A stretch of DNA of 64,000 nt from Bacillota bacterium (GCA_023443625.1 JAEZTQ010000017.1:62001-126000); one strand, 5' to 3'. Shown: positions 1 through 9,867, counted from the stretch's first letter. Made by a program: numbers and translations. Notes: generated by a model from the letters alone, not told the origin.

Positions 1-103
1 TATGGAGGACAAAATTATGATGGGAATCAGCATGAACAAAAAGAAGGATTTCCACCGTTTAAAAAAGAATTTTTGCATCATCATATAAAACAATCTCCTT
101 GTG

Positions 104-847
104 TTAGTGTATATTTTTTTCACGAAACTCACTAGGAGATATTTTATAATATTGTTTAAATGCCCTGGAGAAATTTTTGGGATTATCATAGCCAATATAG
201 TAAGCAATCTCATAGTGCTTGTAGGAAATGTCGCATAGGAGTTCTGCTGCTTTTTTCATGCGAATTTTATTTAAATGTTCCGCAAAACCAGCTTGGGATT
301 TTTCCTTAAAAAGTTTGGATAGGTAATTAGGACTTAAATTCACTTTAATAGCAGCCTCTTCCAAGGTTGCGTTTTGATAATTGGTTTCCAAATAGGCAAC
401 CACTTCTGATATAATTTTACCATAGTAAGAAGAGGTCTTTTCTATGACAGGTACTTCGACATGATGTTTTTTATCAAGTAGCTGGCGAATTTGGGAAAAG
501 CAAGTATAAAGATCCTCATACTTTATGGGTTTTAGCAGGTAATCCGTTGCATGATTTAAAATTGCCGATCGCATATAACTAAAATCGCTATAGCCAGTAA
601 GAAATACATATAAGACATCTGGATAGTCCTGGGCCAAATAATTGCTTAATTCAATGCCAGACATAATGGGCATACGAATATCAGTTAAAACCACATCTAC
701 TTTATGCGCTTGTATGTATTTCAATGCCTGGGCACCATTTGTAAACTGCCCATGCACTTGAAAACCATGTTGATTCCAAGGAAATAGATTTACAAGCCCT
801 TCTCTTATTTTTAATTCATCATCAACAATAATTAATGAATATGTCAT
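104..847 (-). CDS. Response regulator, receiver plus AraC-type DNA-binding domain (YesN-like)
   Basis: Cytoplasmic two-component response regulator. Residues 1-120 form a receiver domain: acidic pair D9-D10, phospho-acceptor D56 in the LTDIRMP stretch, and conserved K107 in DYLLKP. Residues about 145-245 are a double helix-turn-helix of the AraC family (NLSPNYLSKLFKE and YIGYDNPKNFSRAFKQ). This layout is typical of YesN regulators of sugar uptake operons. The gene diverges from the ABC importer operon that starts 231 bp away, so that operon is the likely target. Its partner histidine kinase is not next to it on the right; it may lie left of the window. Start is the ATG at 845-847, preceded on the minus strand by a G-rich ribosome binding site. 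Confidence 0.93.
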   Translation of the reverse strand: MTYSLIIVDDELKIREGLVNLFPWNQHGFQVHGQFTNGAQALKYIQAHKVDVVLTDIRMPIMSGIELSNYLAQDYPDVLYVFLTGYSDFSYMRSAILNHATDYLLKPIKYEDLYTCFSQIRQLLDKKHHVEVPVIEKTSSYYGKIISEVVAYLETNYQNATLEEAAIKVNLSPNYLSKLFKEKSQAGFAEHLNKIRMKKAAELLCDISYKHYEIAYYIGYDNPKNFSRAFKQYYKISPSEFREKNIH

Positions 848-1018
848 ATGTTTCCCCCCGCTTAGGTAAGTGAGCTTTTCTATTACATTATATAATAAAA
901 TCCTTCTGTTTTACAGCATGAGTAAAAGGATTGGGTAAAAAATGAATAAGAATGATAATAAAAGAGGAAATTCTGCCTTAATAAGATAAAAAATGAAGAA
1001 AAATAGTAACAAAGAGGA

Positions 1019-1047
1019 TTGGAATAACCATAGATTATCGTTAAAAT
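1019..1047 (+). promoter_or_regulatory. Promoter for the sugar importer operon
   Basis: A TTGGAA -35 box (1019-1024) and a TAAAAT -10 box (1042-1047) are separated by 17 bp. They lie about 30 bp upstream of a GGGAGG ribosome binding site and the lipoprotein start. The match to sigma-A boxes is good but not perfect. Confidence 0.5.
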
Positions 1048-1078
1048 AAAGTCACAAAATAAAAAAGGGAGGTACAAA

Positions 1079-2446
1079 ATGAGGAGAAAAAAGGTATTAG
1101 CAATTATTTTGTCAGCCATGCTTTTTGGTACTATGCTAGCTGGTTGCAGTAATAATTCGGACAAAAAGAGTAACACCAATACAGATAGTTCCAAGGGAGC
1201 AGAAACATCAAAAGAGACTGATGATAGTAAGGAACCTGTAACCTTGCGCTTTAGCTGGTGGGGCGGCGATGAGAGAAATGAAGCAACATTAAAGGTAATT
1301 GAGAATTTTGAAGCAGAGTATTCATGGATTACAATAGAGCCAGAGTTTGGAGGCGACCAGGGATATTTAGAAAAGCTTTCAACGGCTCTAGCTGGAGATC
1401 AGGCAGCAGATATTATACAAAATGGCCCTGGATGGATGCCAAGCTTTGTTGAAAAAGGAGATTTCTTTGTTGATTTTAATGAATACAAAGATATCATTGA
1501 TTTATCAGGGTTTTCAGAGGATTATTTAAAAAATGTTGGTTCCTATTCAGGAAGACAATTGGGTATCCCTACAGGTATCAGCTCAACGACCATGCTGGTA
1601 AATAAAACATTAGCAGATGAAATTGGACTGGATTTTTCAAAGGATGTTACTTGGGAAAGCCTGATTGAAATGGGTAAGAAGGTTCAGGAATACAATAGCG
1701 ATATGTACTTATTGAATGTCGATACGAATTTTTTGGTAACCAATGTGTTTAGACCCTACAGCATGCAGTTTTCAGGGAAACCTTTTGTGGATGATTCAAC
1801 AAAATCACTTAGCTGTACTTCCGAGCAGATAACCAGTATACTGGATTATATTGCATCACTATATACAAATAAGGTAGTACAGGCAGCAGGGGAAACTGCA
1901 GCATTTGAAGGCGCTCCCCAGACCAACCCAAAATGGATTAACGGCGAGAATGTATGTGTTATGACCAATGCATCTCAGATTAATAATTTAATGAGTGCAA
2001 ATGAGAGTGCAGAATATATCGTAGTTTCAATGCCCCAAATGGCAGATGCATCAGCACAAAAAAATGATGGATATTATTCAAGTCCACCACAGCTTATGTG
2101 TGTTAATAAAAACAGTAAACATATTGAGAAATCAGTCATGTTCCTTGACTATTTCTTTAATAATAAAGAGGCAGCCCTAATACTTAAAGATTTACGATCC
2201 ATACCACCAACAGAGAATGCACGTAAAATATGTGAAGAAAATGGTTTAGTCAACAGTCTGGTTACATCGGCTGTCAATTTATCTCTTGAAAAGAATGGTA
2301 TCAATGAGATGGGATTAACAACGAATTCAGAGGTTGAAGCAGTAATTAAAACAATGATAGAAAATGTAAGCTATGGTGAGAGTAGCCCAGAGGAAGCTTG
2401 CTCCAATGGAATAGATATGCTTAAGAATATTCTGTCAGAGAAATAG
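1079..2446 (+). CDS. ABC transporter sugar-binding lipoprotein (family 1 extracellular solute-binding protein)
   Basis: Extracellular lipid-anchored receptor of a carbohydrate ABC importer. The N-terminus is a lipoprotein signal (RRKK, hydrophobic stretch, lipobox LAGC) with the acylated cysteine at C23, followed by a Ser/Thr/Lys-rich linker to about residue 50. The rest (LRFSWWGGDERNEATLKVIE onward) has the fold and length (455 aa) of family 1 sugar-binding proteins. It heads an operon with two permeases and two glycosidases, so the ligand is probably a plant-derived oligosaccharide. No ATPase gene is present; such importers usually share an MsmK-type ATPase encoded elsewhere. A GGGAGG site precedes the ATG at 1079. 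Confidence 0.93.
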   Translation: MRRKKVLAIILSAMLFGTMLAGCSNNSDKKSNTNTDSSKGAETSKETDDSKEPVTLRFSWWGGDERNEATLKVIENFEAEYSWITIEPEFGGDQGYLEKLSTALAGDQAADIIQNGPGWMPSFVEKGDFFVDFNEYKDIIDLSGFSEDYLKNVGSYSGRQLGIPTGISSTTMLVNKTLADEIGLDFSKDVTWESLIEMGKKVQEYNSDMYLLNVDTNFLVTNVFRPYSMQFSGKPFVDDSTKSLSCTSEQITSILDYIASLYTNKVVQAAGETAAFEGAPQTNPKWINGENVCVMTNASQINNLMSANESAEYIVVSMPQMADASAQKNDGYYSSPPQLMCVNKNSKHIEKSVMFLDYFFNNKEAALILKDLRSIPPTENARKICEENGLVNSLVTSAVNLSLEKNGINEMGLTTNSEVEAVIKTMIENVSYGESSPEEACSNGIDMLKNILSEK

Positions 2447-2460
2447 TTACATTAAAAAGA

Positions 2461-2511
2461 GCTGTTGTAAAGTATATGGCATATCTTCCTCTACTTTATA
2501 ACAGCCTTTTT
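2461..2511 (+). terminator. Intercistronic hairpin with T-run (partial terminator or mRNA stabiliser)
   Basis: A 14-nt arm at 2461-2474 pairs with 2492-2505 with one G-U pair, and is followed by TTTTT at 2507-2511. It lies between the binding-protein gene and the first permease gene. At this place such hairpins usually lower downstream expression, so that the binding protein is made in excess. Confidence 0.65.
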
Positions 2512-2543
2512 CTACCCTAAAGAAAGATTTGGAAGGACAAACT

Positions 2544-3452
2544 ATGAAAGTAAAAGTAAACAGCAGAAAATATAGAAAAAAGGATTGCATGGGTTTGGTA
2601 TATATCGCACCTTGGCTATTGGGCTTTTTGTTGTTGCAGCTATACCCCTTTATCAGTTCTTTATATTATTCCTTTACAGATTATCAGTTTTTTAATGATC
2701 CGAAATGGATAGGGTTAAAGAATTATATTAAGTTATTTACCCAGGATTCTGAATTTTACAATTCCTTGAAGGTAACTATAATTTATACCTTATATACAGT
2801 ACCGGGAAAATTGATTATGGCTCTGTTTATTGCCATATTATTAAATCAGAACATAAAACGCATTGGATTAATCCGAACGATATACTACCTGCCGTCACTC
2901 TTTGGTGGAAGTGTGGCCGTTGCTATTTTATGGAAATTACTTTTTATGGATGATGGTACGATTAATAATATTCTTATGAATTTTAACCTACCAAAGGTAC
3001 AGTGGCTGGGAAAATCAAGTACTGCGTTGATTACCATCTGTTTATTGGAGATATGGCAGTTTGGTTCGTCAATGGTAATGTTTTTGGCAGCATTAAAGCA
3101 GGTACCATATTCCCTCTACGAAGCTGCCTCCCTTGATGGTGCAAGTAAAATAAGAAAATTTTTTCATATTACGTTACCACAGATTTCACCTATTATTTTC
3201 TTCAATATTATTATGCAGACAATCTCAGCACTTCAAAATTTCACCTCTGCCTTTGTGGTGACCAAAGGTGGCCCTAATAAAGGTACCTATGTCTTGGGAA
3301 TGAAACTTTATACCGATGCATTTACATATTTTAAAATGGGATTTGCAAGTGCGACTTCCTGGGTGATTTTTTTCATGATTTTGGTAGTTACCTTATTGCT
3401 ATTTCGATTTTCATCAGGAAAAGTGTATTACGAAGACGGCGGAGATTTTTAA
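2544..3452 (+). CDS. ABC transporter permease, MalF/UgpA type
   Basis: Integral membrane subunit of the sugar importer, with about six hydrophobic segments (first APWLLGFLLLQLYPFISSLY). The EAA loop that docks the ATPase is seen as EAASLDGASKIRKFFHITLP. I place the start at ATG 2544 rather than the in-frame TTG at 2529, because GGAAGGA lies at 2531-2537 with ideal spacing to 2544. Length (302 aa) is normal for the family. It pairs with the permease encoded 27 bp downstream. Confidence 0.93.
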   Translation: MKVKVNSRKYRKKDCMGLVYIAPWLLGFLLLQLYPFISSLYYSFTDYQFFNDPKWIGLKNYIKLFTQDSEFYNSLKVTIIYTLYTVPGKLIMALFIAILLNQNIKRIGLIRTIYYLPSLFGGSVAVAILWKLLFMDDGTINNILMNFNLPKVQWLGKSSTALITICLLEIWQFGSSMVMFLAALKQVPYSLYEAASLDGASKIRKFFHITLPQISPIIFFNIIMQTISALQNFTSAFVVTKGGPNKGTYVLGMKLYTDAFTYFKMGFASATSWVIFFMILVVTLLLFRFSSGKVYYEDGGDF

Positions 3453-3479
3453 GCAGTATATCATCAGAATGGAGTTACT

Positions 3480-4319
3480 ATGAAGAAGAAAAAAACAGAT
3501 AAAATATTTGCCCAAATCGTCATGATTGTTGTAGGTCTTGTGATGATGTATCCACTGATGTGGATGTTCATGGCAATATTTAAAAGCAATAGTGAGATAT
3601 TTGGTTCCTCAAAACTATTACCAGAGTCTTTTTCCTTTGATGCTTTTACAAATGCCTGGAAGGGAGTAGGGAAATATACATACGGTAAGTATTTTTTAAA
3701 TACTTTTATTATTGTAATTCCTACGACTATATTCACCGTTATTTCCTGTTCTCTGGTATCCTATGGCTTTGCTAGATTTAAATTCCCTGGGAAAAAGATA
3801 TTATTTGCCGTCTTGATAGCTACACTTATGCTACCCAATACGGTAATCATCATTCCTCGTTATGCCCTCTTTAGTCAGTTTGACTGGCTTAACACATACT
3901 TACCCTTTTACGTTCCGGCTTTATTGGCCTGCTATCCATTCTTTATCTTTATGCTACTGCAGTTTATGAGAGGAATTCCAAGGGAATTAGACGAAACGGC
4001 ATATATAGACGGTTGTAATACTTTCCGGACTTACCTTGAGGTGTTACTTCCGCTGCTAAAACCAGCATTATTTTCCGCAGGTTTATTCCAGTTTCTATGG
4101 ACCTACAATGACTTTTTTAATGCTTTGATCTATATCAATAGTGTGGAAAAATATCCGATTTCCCTTGCCCTTAGAACTGCCCTGGATGTGGATGCTAATA
4201 TACAATGGGCGCAGATTATGGCAATGGCGGTTGTATCGGTTTTGCCTTTGATTTTATTGTTTTTTGCAGCACAGAAATATTTTGTTGAGGGAATTGCGAC
4301 CAGTGGGTTGAAAGGATAA
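3480..4319 (+). CDS. ABC transporter permease, MalG/UgpE type
   Basis: Second membrane subunit of the same importer, 279 aa. It has a short cytoplasmic start (MKKKKTDKIF), six hydrophobic segments, and the EAA loop DETAYIDGCNTFRTYLEVLL. The C-terminus VEGIATSGLKG is the conserved tail of MalG-type permeases (typically GLTAGAVKG-like). A GGAG site precedes the ATG. It is followed after 6 bp by the GH43 gene, so import and hydrolysis are co-transcribed. Confidence 0.94.
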   Translation: MKKKKTDKIFAQIVMIVVGLVMMYPLMWMFMAIFKSNSEIFGSSKLLPESFSFDAFTNAWKGVGKYTYGKYFLNTFIIVIPTTIFTVISCSLVSYGFARFKFPGKKILFAVLIATLMLPNTVIIIPRYALFSQFDWLNTYLPFYVPALLACYPFFIFMLLQFMRGIPRELDETAYIDGCNTFRTYLEVLLPLLKPALFSAGLFQFLWTYNDFFNALIYINSVEKYPISLALRTALDVDANIQWAQIMAMAVVSVLPLILLFFAAQKYFVEGIATSGLKG

Positions 4320-4325
4320 GAGCGA

Positions 4326-5930
4326 ATGAAAGATATAAGTTTTAAGAACATGGGACAAGAATTGTGGGCTGCTGACAGAGGGGATGGAACTTATCAAAAT
4401 CCCATATTGCACGGGGATTACAGTGATCCTGATGTGATCCGTGTGGGAGAAGACTATTTTTTAGTTGCCTCCAGTTTTACTTATCTGCCAGGAGTTCCAC
4501 TATTGCAGTCAAAAGATTTAATTCACTGGAATTTAATTAACTATTGTGTAAAAGAGATACCATACCAAAGATATGAGGTACCAATGCATGGGTGTGGCGT
4601 GTGGGCGCCGTCAATTCGTTATTATGGCGGAGAATTCTTTGTCTTTATTCCCATGCCAGATGAGGGGATTTTTGTTGTGAAGACCAGGGATCCTTATCAG
4701 GAGTGGTCCAAGATGCATTGTCTGAAAGAGGCAAGGGGTTGGATTGATCCCTGTCCCTTTTGGGATGATGACGGTAAAGCCTATATGGTATTTGCTTATG
4801 CCAACAGTAGATGCGGTATCAAGCACCGGCTATCAATATGTGAGATGTCCCAAGAGGGGGATCGTTTATTAACAGAGCCTGTCATTATTTTTGATGGCTT
4901 GAAGACAAATCCTACCATAGAAGGACCCAAGCTATACAAAAGAGACGGATATTATTATATCTTTGCTCCAGCTGGTGGAGTTGAGAATGGATGGCAGACC
5001 GTGCTTCGGTCAAAGAATATTTATGGACCATATGAATACCGCATCGTTATGCATCAGGGAAATACCAGGGTAAATGGACCTCATCAGGGCGGATACATTG
5101 AAGATTTAAAGGGTGAGGGCTATTTTCTTCATTTCCAAGACAAAGGACCATATGGGCGTATTAGTCATCTACAACCAGTGGAATGGTATGAGGGATGGCC
5201 TTTTATTGGACAGGAACAAAATGGTGATGGCATTGGAGAACCGGTAGAACAATGGATGAAGCCAGCAGGTGTTAAAGTAGAGACAGGAGTAGGAATTCCG
5301 GTGAATGATGAATTTAAAAGTAATGAATTGGGTATGCAGTGGCAATGGCAGGCAAATCCATTAAAAGAATGGTACTCCTTTACAGAGAGAGAGGGATATT
5401 TAAGCCTCCATACAATAGATAATAAGCATAGAAATGAGAATCTTTTATGGTATGCTCCCAATGCACTGACCCAGCTTTTGCAGGCGCCCTCCTTTCTGGT
5501 TACAACAGAAGTCGAGCTGGTACCTACCATGGAAGGTGATTTATGTGGCATGGGAATGACGGGGCTTTGTTATTCTTATATAGGAATTACATACCAGGAT
5601 CACCTATATTATATTGTTATTTATAAGGGGGTTGTGATAGAAAAAGAAGGAGCTGGTAAAGCAGAGGAAACATTGATCTGGAAAAAAGAAGTGAATTCAA
5701 GTAAGGTTTTATTACGTCTTAATTTAAATAAAAATAGACAATATACTTATTCCTATTCTATGGATGGAAATGAGTTTTTTGAAATAGAAATAGAGTTTAC
5801 TCTGACAAAAGGAACCTGGACAGGAGCAAAATTTGCACTCCTTGCAGTAAATCGCAACAATAAGGTTTCAGGAGGCAGGGGAGATTACAAATATGTAAGA
5901 TTTGAAAAAGGAGGAGAATATGTTACCTGA
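4326..5930 (+). CDS. Glycoside hydrolase family 43, two-domain beta-xylosidase/alpha-L-arabinofuranosidase
   Basis: Probable intracellular exo-acting xylosidase or arabinofuranosidase; no signal peptide. Residues about 20-320 form the five-bladed propeller with the general base aspartate in GDYSDPDVIRVGEDYFL, the pKa-modulating aspartate in GWIDPCPFWDDDGK, and a likely general acid glutamate in NPTIEGPKLYKRDGYYYIF. Residues about 325-534 are the beta-sandwich domain common in two-domain GH43 xylosidases. Length (534 aa) fits. It is coupled to the downstream GH95 gene, whose start lies inside its end. The substrate among xylose- or arabinose-containing side chains cannot be told from sequence alone. 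Confidence 0.9.
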   Translation: MKDISFKNMGQELWAADRGDGTYQNPILHGDYSDPDVIRVGEDYFLVASSFTYLPGVPLLQSKDLIHWNLINYCVKEIPYQRYEVPMHGCGVWAPSIRYYGGEFFVFIPMPDEGIFVVKTRDPYQEWSKMHCLKEARGWIDPCPFWDDDGKAYMVFAYANSRCGIKHRLSICEMSQEGDRLLTEPVIIFDGLKTNPTIEGPKLYKRDGYYYIFAPAGGVENGWQTVLRSKNIYGPYEYRIVMHQGNTRVNGPHQGGYIEDLKGEGYFLHFQDKGPYGRISHLQPVEWYEGWPFIGQEQNGDGIGEPVEQWMKPAGVKVETGVGIPVNDEFKSNELGMQWQWQANPLKEWYSFTEREGYLSLHTIDNKHRNENLLWYAPNALTQLLQAPSFLVTTEVELVPTMEGDLCGMGMTGLCYSYIGITYQDHLYYIVIYKGVVIEKEGAGKAEETLIWKKEVNSSKVLLRLNLNKNRQYTYSYSMDGNEFFEIEIEFTLTKGTWTGAKFALLAVNRNNKVSGGRGDYKYVRFEKGGEYVT

Positions 5931-8151
5931 TTTTATAGAACAAGGCGGTGAAGGATTTGCTCTTCCCTATCCAGCAGAGAGATGGGAAGAGGGGACCTTG
6001 ATTGGGAATGGGAAGCAAGGAGCCATAATTTTGGGAGGAGCCGAAAGGGAAGAGATCATTCTCTCCCATGAACGATTATTTGCACCAGTATACACAGGAT
6101 TAAAGCCAATCCCTATGGCGGAAGAATTGCCCTATATAAGAAATCTGCTAAAACAGAGAAAATATAAAGAAGCATCTTTATATATCATGGACATGTTTAA
6201 CAAACAAGAGGGAAGACAGACGAAATGTTGGACGAATCCTTTTATACCAGCGGCAGATTTATTTATAGAGACAATAGGTGTCAGTCATTATAGAAATTAC
6301 AATAGAACACTGGATTTTCCTAGTGGAGAAGCAGAAGTCAGTTTTCAGGCAGAAGGCTGGGGATATAAGAGAAGTGCCTTTTATTCCAGGGCAGCGGATT
6401 GTATGGTGATGAAACTAAAGGCAGAAAAAGCAGCTGATTATTCCATAAAATTCACACAGCATCCATACCGGAAAGACGGGCGAAAGGTATTGCACCTCAT
6501 GTTCCCAATGGAGAATGGAGAATATTTATTTGAGCCAGAGGTTGGAACAAAGAAACAGTGTGCATGGTATTTGAGTGGGTTCAAGGGGAGAGAAAATGGT
6601 TACGGTGTTGTATGCTATGTAGCGGATTGTGATGGAAGTATAGAAGAGACGAAGGACACTCTCATGATAAGGGATGCAAAACACATCCTATTACTGGTGC
6701 AAGTATTTTTAATAGACGATAGGAAGCAACAAGATGAACAATTAAATGAAGTAATAAAGAGACTGGATGAGGAAGCAAAGCAAATGAAAACCTCCTACAA
6801 ACTCCTTCTGGATGCTCATAGGAAGATACATACAGAGAGGTTTGAACGTATAGCATTGTCTCTTTCAGAATGCAGACATTTAGAAAGTATATTCAATGCA
6901 GGTAGATATGCTATTTTATCTTCCAGCGGAGATACACCTCCTAATTTACAGGGCATATGGACGGGAACTTATGATACTGGCTGGTCTTCCGATTATACGC
7001 AAAACGGTAATCTTCAAACCGCCATTATGGGATTGCTGCCCAGTGGTGATTTTGAAAGCATGGAAAGTTATTTTTCCTATCAAGAATCTCTATTGAATGC
7101 ATATCGGGAAAATAGCCGAATATTATATGGTTGTCGAGGAATACATGTACCAAGCAGAACCAGTGACAGTGGATATGACTTTCATTTTGATTTAACTTGG
7201 CCCATGATATTTTGGACAGCCGGAGCAGCATGGGTATCCCATTTTTATTATGATTACTGGCTATACACGGGCGATGATGATTTCTTCATAAAGCGGGCAT
7301 TGCCATTTATGAAGGAATCAGCCTTGTTCTACGAAGATTATCTGATTGAGGATGAAGAAGGATACTGGATGTTCACGCCATCCTATTCCCCAGAGAATAC
7401 CCCTTCCAATAGTGATAATGCTGCCTGTGTCAATGCAACTATGGACATTGCAGTTGCAAAAGAACTCTTTATGAATCTCATAGTTGGTTGTAGTACACTG
7501 GGCATTGAGCAAGAAGAAGTTATAAGGTGGAAAGGTATTATGGAAAAAATGCCACCCTATAAGATAAATGAAGATGGTGCTCTAAAAGAATGGGCTGCAA
7601 AGGATTTACTGGATTGTTATGATCACCGTCATTCTTCACATTTATATATGCTGTATTATGATATCCCTTGGTATGAGAGTGAAGAGGTTCTAAAGGCGTG
7701 CAAGAAAGCCTATGAACTTAAAATGAAATATAAAAAAGAAGAACAGGGGACGATGGCATTTGGCTTGGTGCAGGCAGGAATGGCTGCGGCACATTTGGGA
7801 GATTCTGAAATGGCAGAAACAATGATTATGTCTATGGCAGAAAATAATTATTTCCGGACCTATGCATCCGCCCATGATTATGGTCCAAGTATCTTCAATA
7901 CGGATATCAGTGGTGGTATGCCAGGACTTATGTTGGAAACAATCGCACAGTCATCGCCAATTATCGATGAGAATATGTGCATTGAGGCTTATCAGATTCG
8001 ATTACTGCCAGCTCTTCCCTCAATAATGAAAAGCGGTAAAGTCAAAGGAATGTGTCTTAGAGGCGGATTTAAGCTAAATATGGAATGGCAGGAGGGACAG
8101 GTGGTACATTATGAAATTATAAATCCATTTCATCGTAAATACATAATGTAA
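5920..8151 (+). CDS. Glycoside hydrolase family 95 (alpha-L-fucosidase or alpha-L-galactosidase)
   Basis: Predicted cytoplasmic inverting glycosidase of 743 aa. Family features: N-terminal PAERWEEGTLIGNGKQGA, the PPNLQGIWTG segment followed by the YTQNGNLQT stretch with the paired Asn that position the catalytic base, the acid glutamate region FTPSYSPENTP, and HRHSSHLYML. GH95 includes alpha-1,2-L-fucosidases and alpha-L-galactosidases; the sequence alone does not decide. Start is ATG 5920, with AGGAGG at 5909-5914 inside the end of the GH43 gene; an in-frame TTG at 5902 lies before this site and is unlikely. The pair would remove side chains from an imported hemicellulose or pectin fragment. 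Confidence 0.88.
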   Translation: MLPDFIEQGGEGFALPYPAERWEEGTLIGNGKQGAIILGGAEREEIILSHERLFAPVYTGLKPIPMAEELPYIRNLLKQRKYKEASLYIMDMFNKQEGRQTKCWTNPFIPAADLFIETIGVSHYRNYNRTLDFPSGEAEVSFQAEGWGYKRSAFYSRAADCMVMKLKAEKAADYSIKFTQHPYRKDGRKVLHLMFPMENGEYLFEPEVGTKKQCAWYLSGFKGRENGYGVVCYVADCDGSIEETKDTLMIRDAKHILLLVQVFLIDDRKQQDEQLNEVIKRLDEEAKQMKTSYKLLLDAHRKIHTERFERIALSLSECRHLESIFNAGRYAILSSSGDTPPNLQGIWTGTYDTGWSSDYTQNGNLQTAIMGLLPSGDFESMESYFSYQESLLNAYRENSRILYGCRGIHVPSRTSDSGYDFHFDLTWPMIFWTAGAAWVSHFYYDYWLYTGDDDFFIKRALPFMKESALFYEDYLIEDEEGYWMFTPSYSPENTPSNSDNAACVNATMDIAVAKELFMNLIVGCSTLGIEQEEVIRWKGIMEKMPPYKINEDGALKEWAAKDLLDCYDHRHSSHLYMLYYDIPWYESEEVLKACKKAYELKMKYKKEEQGTMAFGLVQAGMAAAHLGDSEMAETMIMSMAENNYFRTYASAHDYGPSIFNTDISGGMPGLMLETIAQSSPIIDENMCIEAYQIRLLPALPSIMKSGKVKGMCLRGGFKLNMEWQEGQVVHYEIINPFHRKYIM

Positions 8152-8359
8152 CATAAGAAAGCTACAGGATTACAGGCAGTTGGATAATTACGCAAGTCCT
8201 CTTACCTTTGGATTAAAGTCAGCTACCACAAGGAAGGATTTTAATAGAATAAATGAAAAGAACTCTTCCTACAGGAGATGATTCATACTTCACATGGGTA
8301 TTTCTATAGTATATTAAGACCCGTATATAATTTGATATATCTAATGAAATTGTAATTAG

Positions 8360-8387
8360 TTACAAATGGAAAAGATTATGATAAGAT
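8360..8387 (+). promoter_or_regulatory. Promoter upstream of the histidine kinase gene
   Basis: TTACAA (8360-8365) and TAAGAT (8382-8387) with a 16-bp spacer, about 40 bp upstream of the kinase start. It is a moderate match. The rest of the 278-bp gap after the GH95 gene shows no convincing terminator or gene. Confidence 0.35.
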
Positions 8388-8429
8388 AGTCTATGATATA
8401 ACAATCGTACACTTAGGAGAAAATCTTCA

Positions 8430-9653
8430 ATGATAGAAAATAAATATTATTTTTCCATTGTAAAGTTTTGCTGTATTATTATGCTAATTATCTATTTTGT
8501 TATCAATAGCCAGAAATCACTCCATGCCATCAGTCTGGAGTGGTTTCTTCTTGCTGTGACATTAGCCTTTTCCATAGGGTATGAATTGGAGAATAATGAA
8601 AAAAAAGAGTTTCATCTAAATACATGGAGTAATATTAAAAAATGGCTGTTTCAAAGTAAAATAAAACTTTTTTTTTTAATTGGAGAGATAGTTCTAACTT
8701 TGATACTAATCCTTTTCTTTCGTGACAGTAACAATGGATTGTTTTTAATACCCTTAGTAGTGATGGACACAATCATTTTTCTAAGAATATCCTTTGCATT
8801 CAGTTTGATTTCCTGCTTGGGCATTTTCCTTAGTTTGGATTATTTTTTTATCTATTTAATCTATGGTATATTTATCACTATTATCTATTTTCAAAACTTT
8901 TTTGTGATAGAAAGATACAAAAAATATATGGAGGACTTTGAACGAAAGGAGAATCAGCTTAAGGATTCCATAAGCTCACGAGATAGTATATATAAGGAAC
9001 AGCTTGATAAAAGTAGCCTTGCTTTTGAGAATAGAATGCTGGAAGAAAAGTCCAGACTATCCCAGGCACTTCATGATAAACTAGGGCATAGTATTAACGG
9101 GTCCATCTATCAATTGGAGGCCTGTAAGGTACTAATGGATAATAACCCCGAAGAAAGCAGGAAGATTATGCAGGCAGTAATTAATAATCTAAGAACAAGT
9201 ATGAATGAAATCCGAATGATCCTTAGAAGAGAGAAGCCAGATAAGAAACCAAGAGCATATTTACAGATGAAGCAGCTTTGTTCTGATTGTAAGGATAAGT
9301 ACAATATTGATGCAGAATTTGAGATTAAGGGAGAGGATAAGACAATTCCAGAGCCCTTATGGGAGGTTATTTTAGATAATACCCTTGAAGCAGTTACAAA
9401 TTCCCTAAAGTATGCCCATTGTACTAAGATTTCCATTGAAATAATCATTCTTCATAAAGTAATACGCTGTAGTATTAAGGATAATGGAATTGGCTGTGAC
9501 ACAATCAAGGAGGGGATGGGACTTCAGGGTATAAAGAATAGAACAAGGAAAGCAAATGGATTTGTTGATATTAGCTGTAAGGAGGGCTTTCATATCAATA
9601 TGATTTTTCCTTTAGATCATCAAGGAGTTAAAGAGATTATGGATATTAAGTAA
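8430..9653 (+). CDS. Membrane sensor histidine kinase, HisKA_3 (NarL/LiaS-type) family
   Basis: Two-component sensor of 407 aa. Residues 1-160 hold about five to six hydrophobic segments without a large outer loop, suggesting sensing in or near the membrane. A helical stretch (165-205) leads to the phospho-acceptor H215 in SQALHDKLGHS. The ATPase domain has the N box in ILDNTLEAVTNSLKYA and the G1 box DNGIGCD. It is followed 214 bp downstream by a NarL-type response regulator, the natural partner. The signal is unknown. Confidence 0.9.
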   Translation: MIENKYYFSIVKFCCIIMLIIYFVINSQKSLHAISLEWFLLAVTLAFSIGYELENNEKKEFHLNTWSNIKKWLFQSKIKLFFLIGEIVLTLILILFFRDSNNGLFLIPLVVMDTIIFLRISFAFSLISCLGIFLSLDYFFIYLIYGIFITIIYFQNFFVIERYKKYMEDFERKENQLKDSISSRDSIYKEQLDKSSLAFENRMLEEKSRLSQALHDKLGHSINGSIYQLEACKVLMDNNPEESRKIMQAVINNLRTSMNEIRMILRREKPDKKPRAYLQMKQLCSDCKDKYNIDAEFEIKGEDKTIPEPLWEVILDNTLEAVTNSLKYAHCTKISIEIIILHKVIRCSIKDNGIGCDTIKEGMGLQGIKNRTRKANGFVDISCKEGFHINMIFPLDHQGVKEIMDIK

Positions 9654-9745
9654 AATAATGAACTTTAAGTAATTTTGGATATTAGGCAAAATAAGGAGAA
9701 GTAGGAATATTATAGATATCAAGTAAAATAAGGAGTTAAAGATAA
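9641..9745 (+). repeat. Three degenerate tandem repeats between kinase and regulator genes
   Basis: Related units start at 9641 (GGATATTAAGTAAAATAATG), 9677 (GGATATTAGGCAAAATAAGG) and 9714 (AGATATCAAGTAAAATAAGG), a spacing of 36-37 bp. The first unit overlaps the last codons of the kinase gene. It looks like slippage expansion of the gene end. The GGAG cores resemble ribosome binding sites, but no start codon follows at a useful distance. Confidence 0.5.
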
Positions 9746-9867
9746 TTAAGGGTTTTAAGGAATTTTAGAAGCTTAAAAGGATTATACTTAGGATTTATGA
9801 GTAAATTCTTATAAGATGAATAGGTATTCTAGTCAACAATTTACATACTGATCTGGGAGAATTTAAG

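Noticed and set aside
1..135. Open frame from the left edge ending at a stop at 133-135
   Set aside because: It is only 44 codons, overlaps the 3' end of the response regulator gene on the other strand, and shows no motif I know. It could be the end of a gene outside the window, but this cannot be supported.
8253..8309. Tiny frame starting MKRTLPTGDDSYF, reminiscent of a sortase tail
   Set aside because: Only 18 codons, no ribosome binding site, and no preceding protein in frame. Probably chance or an unrecognisable remnant.
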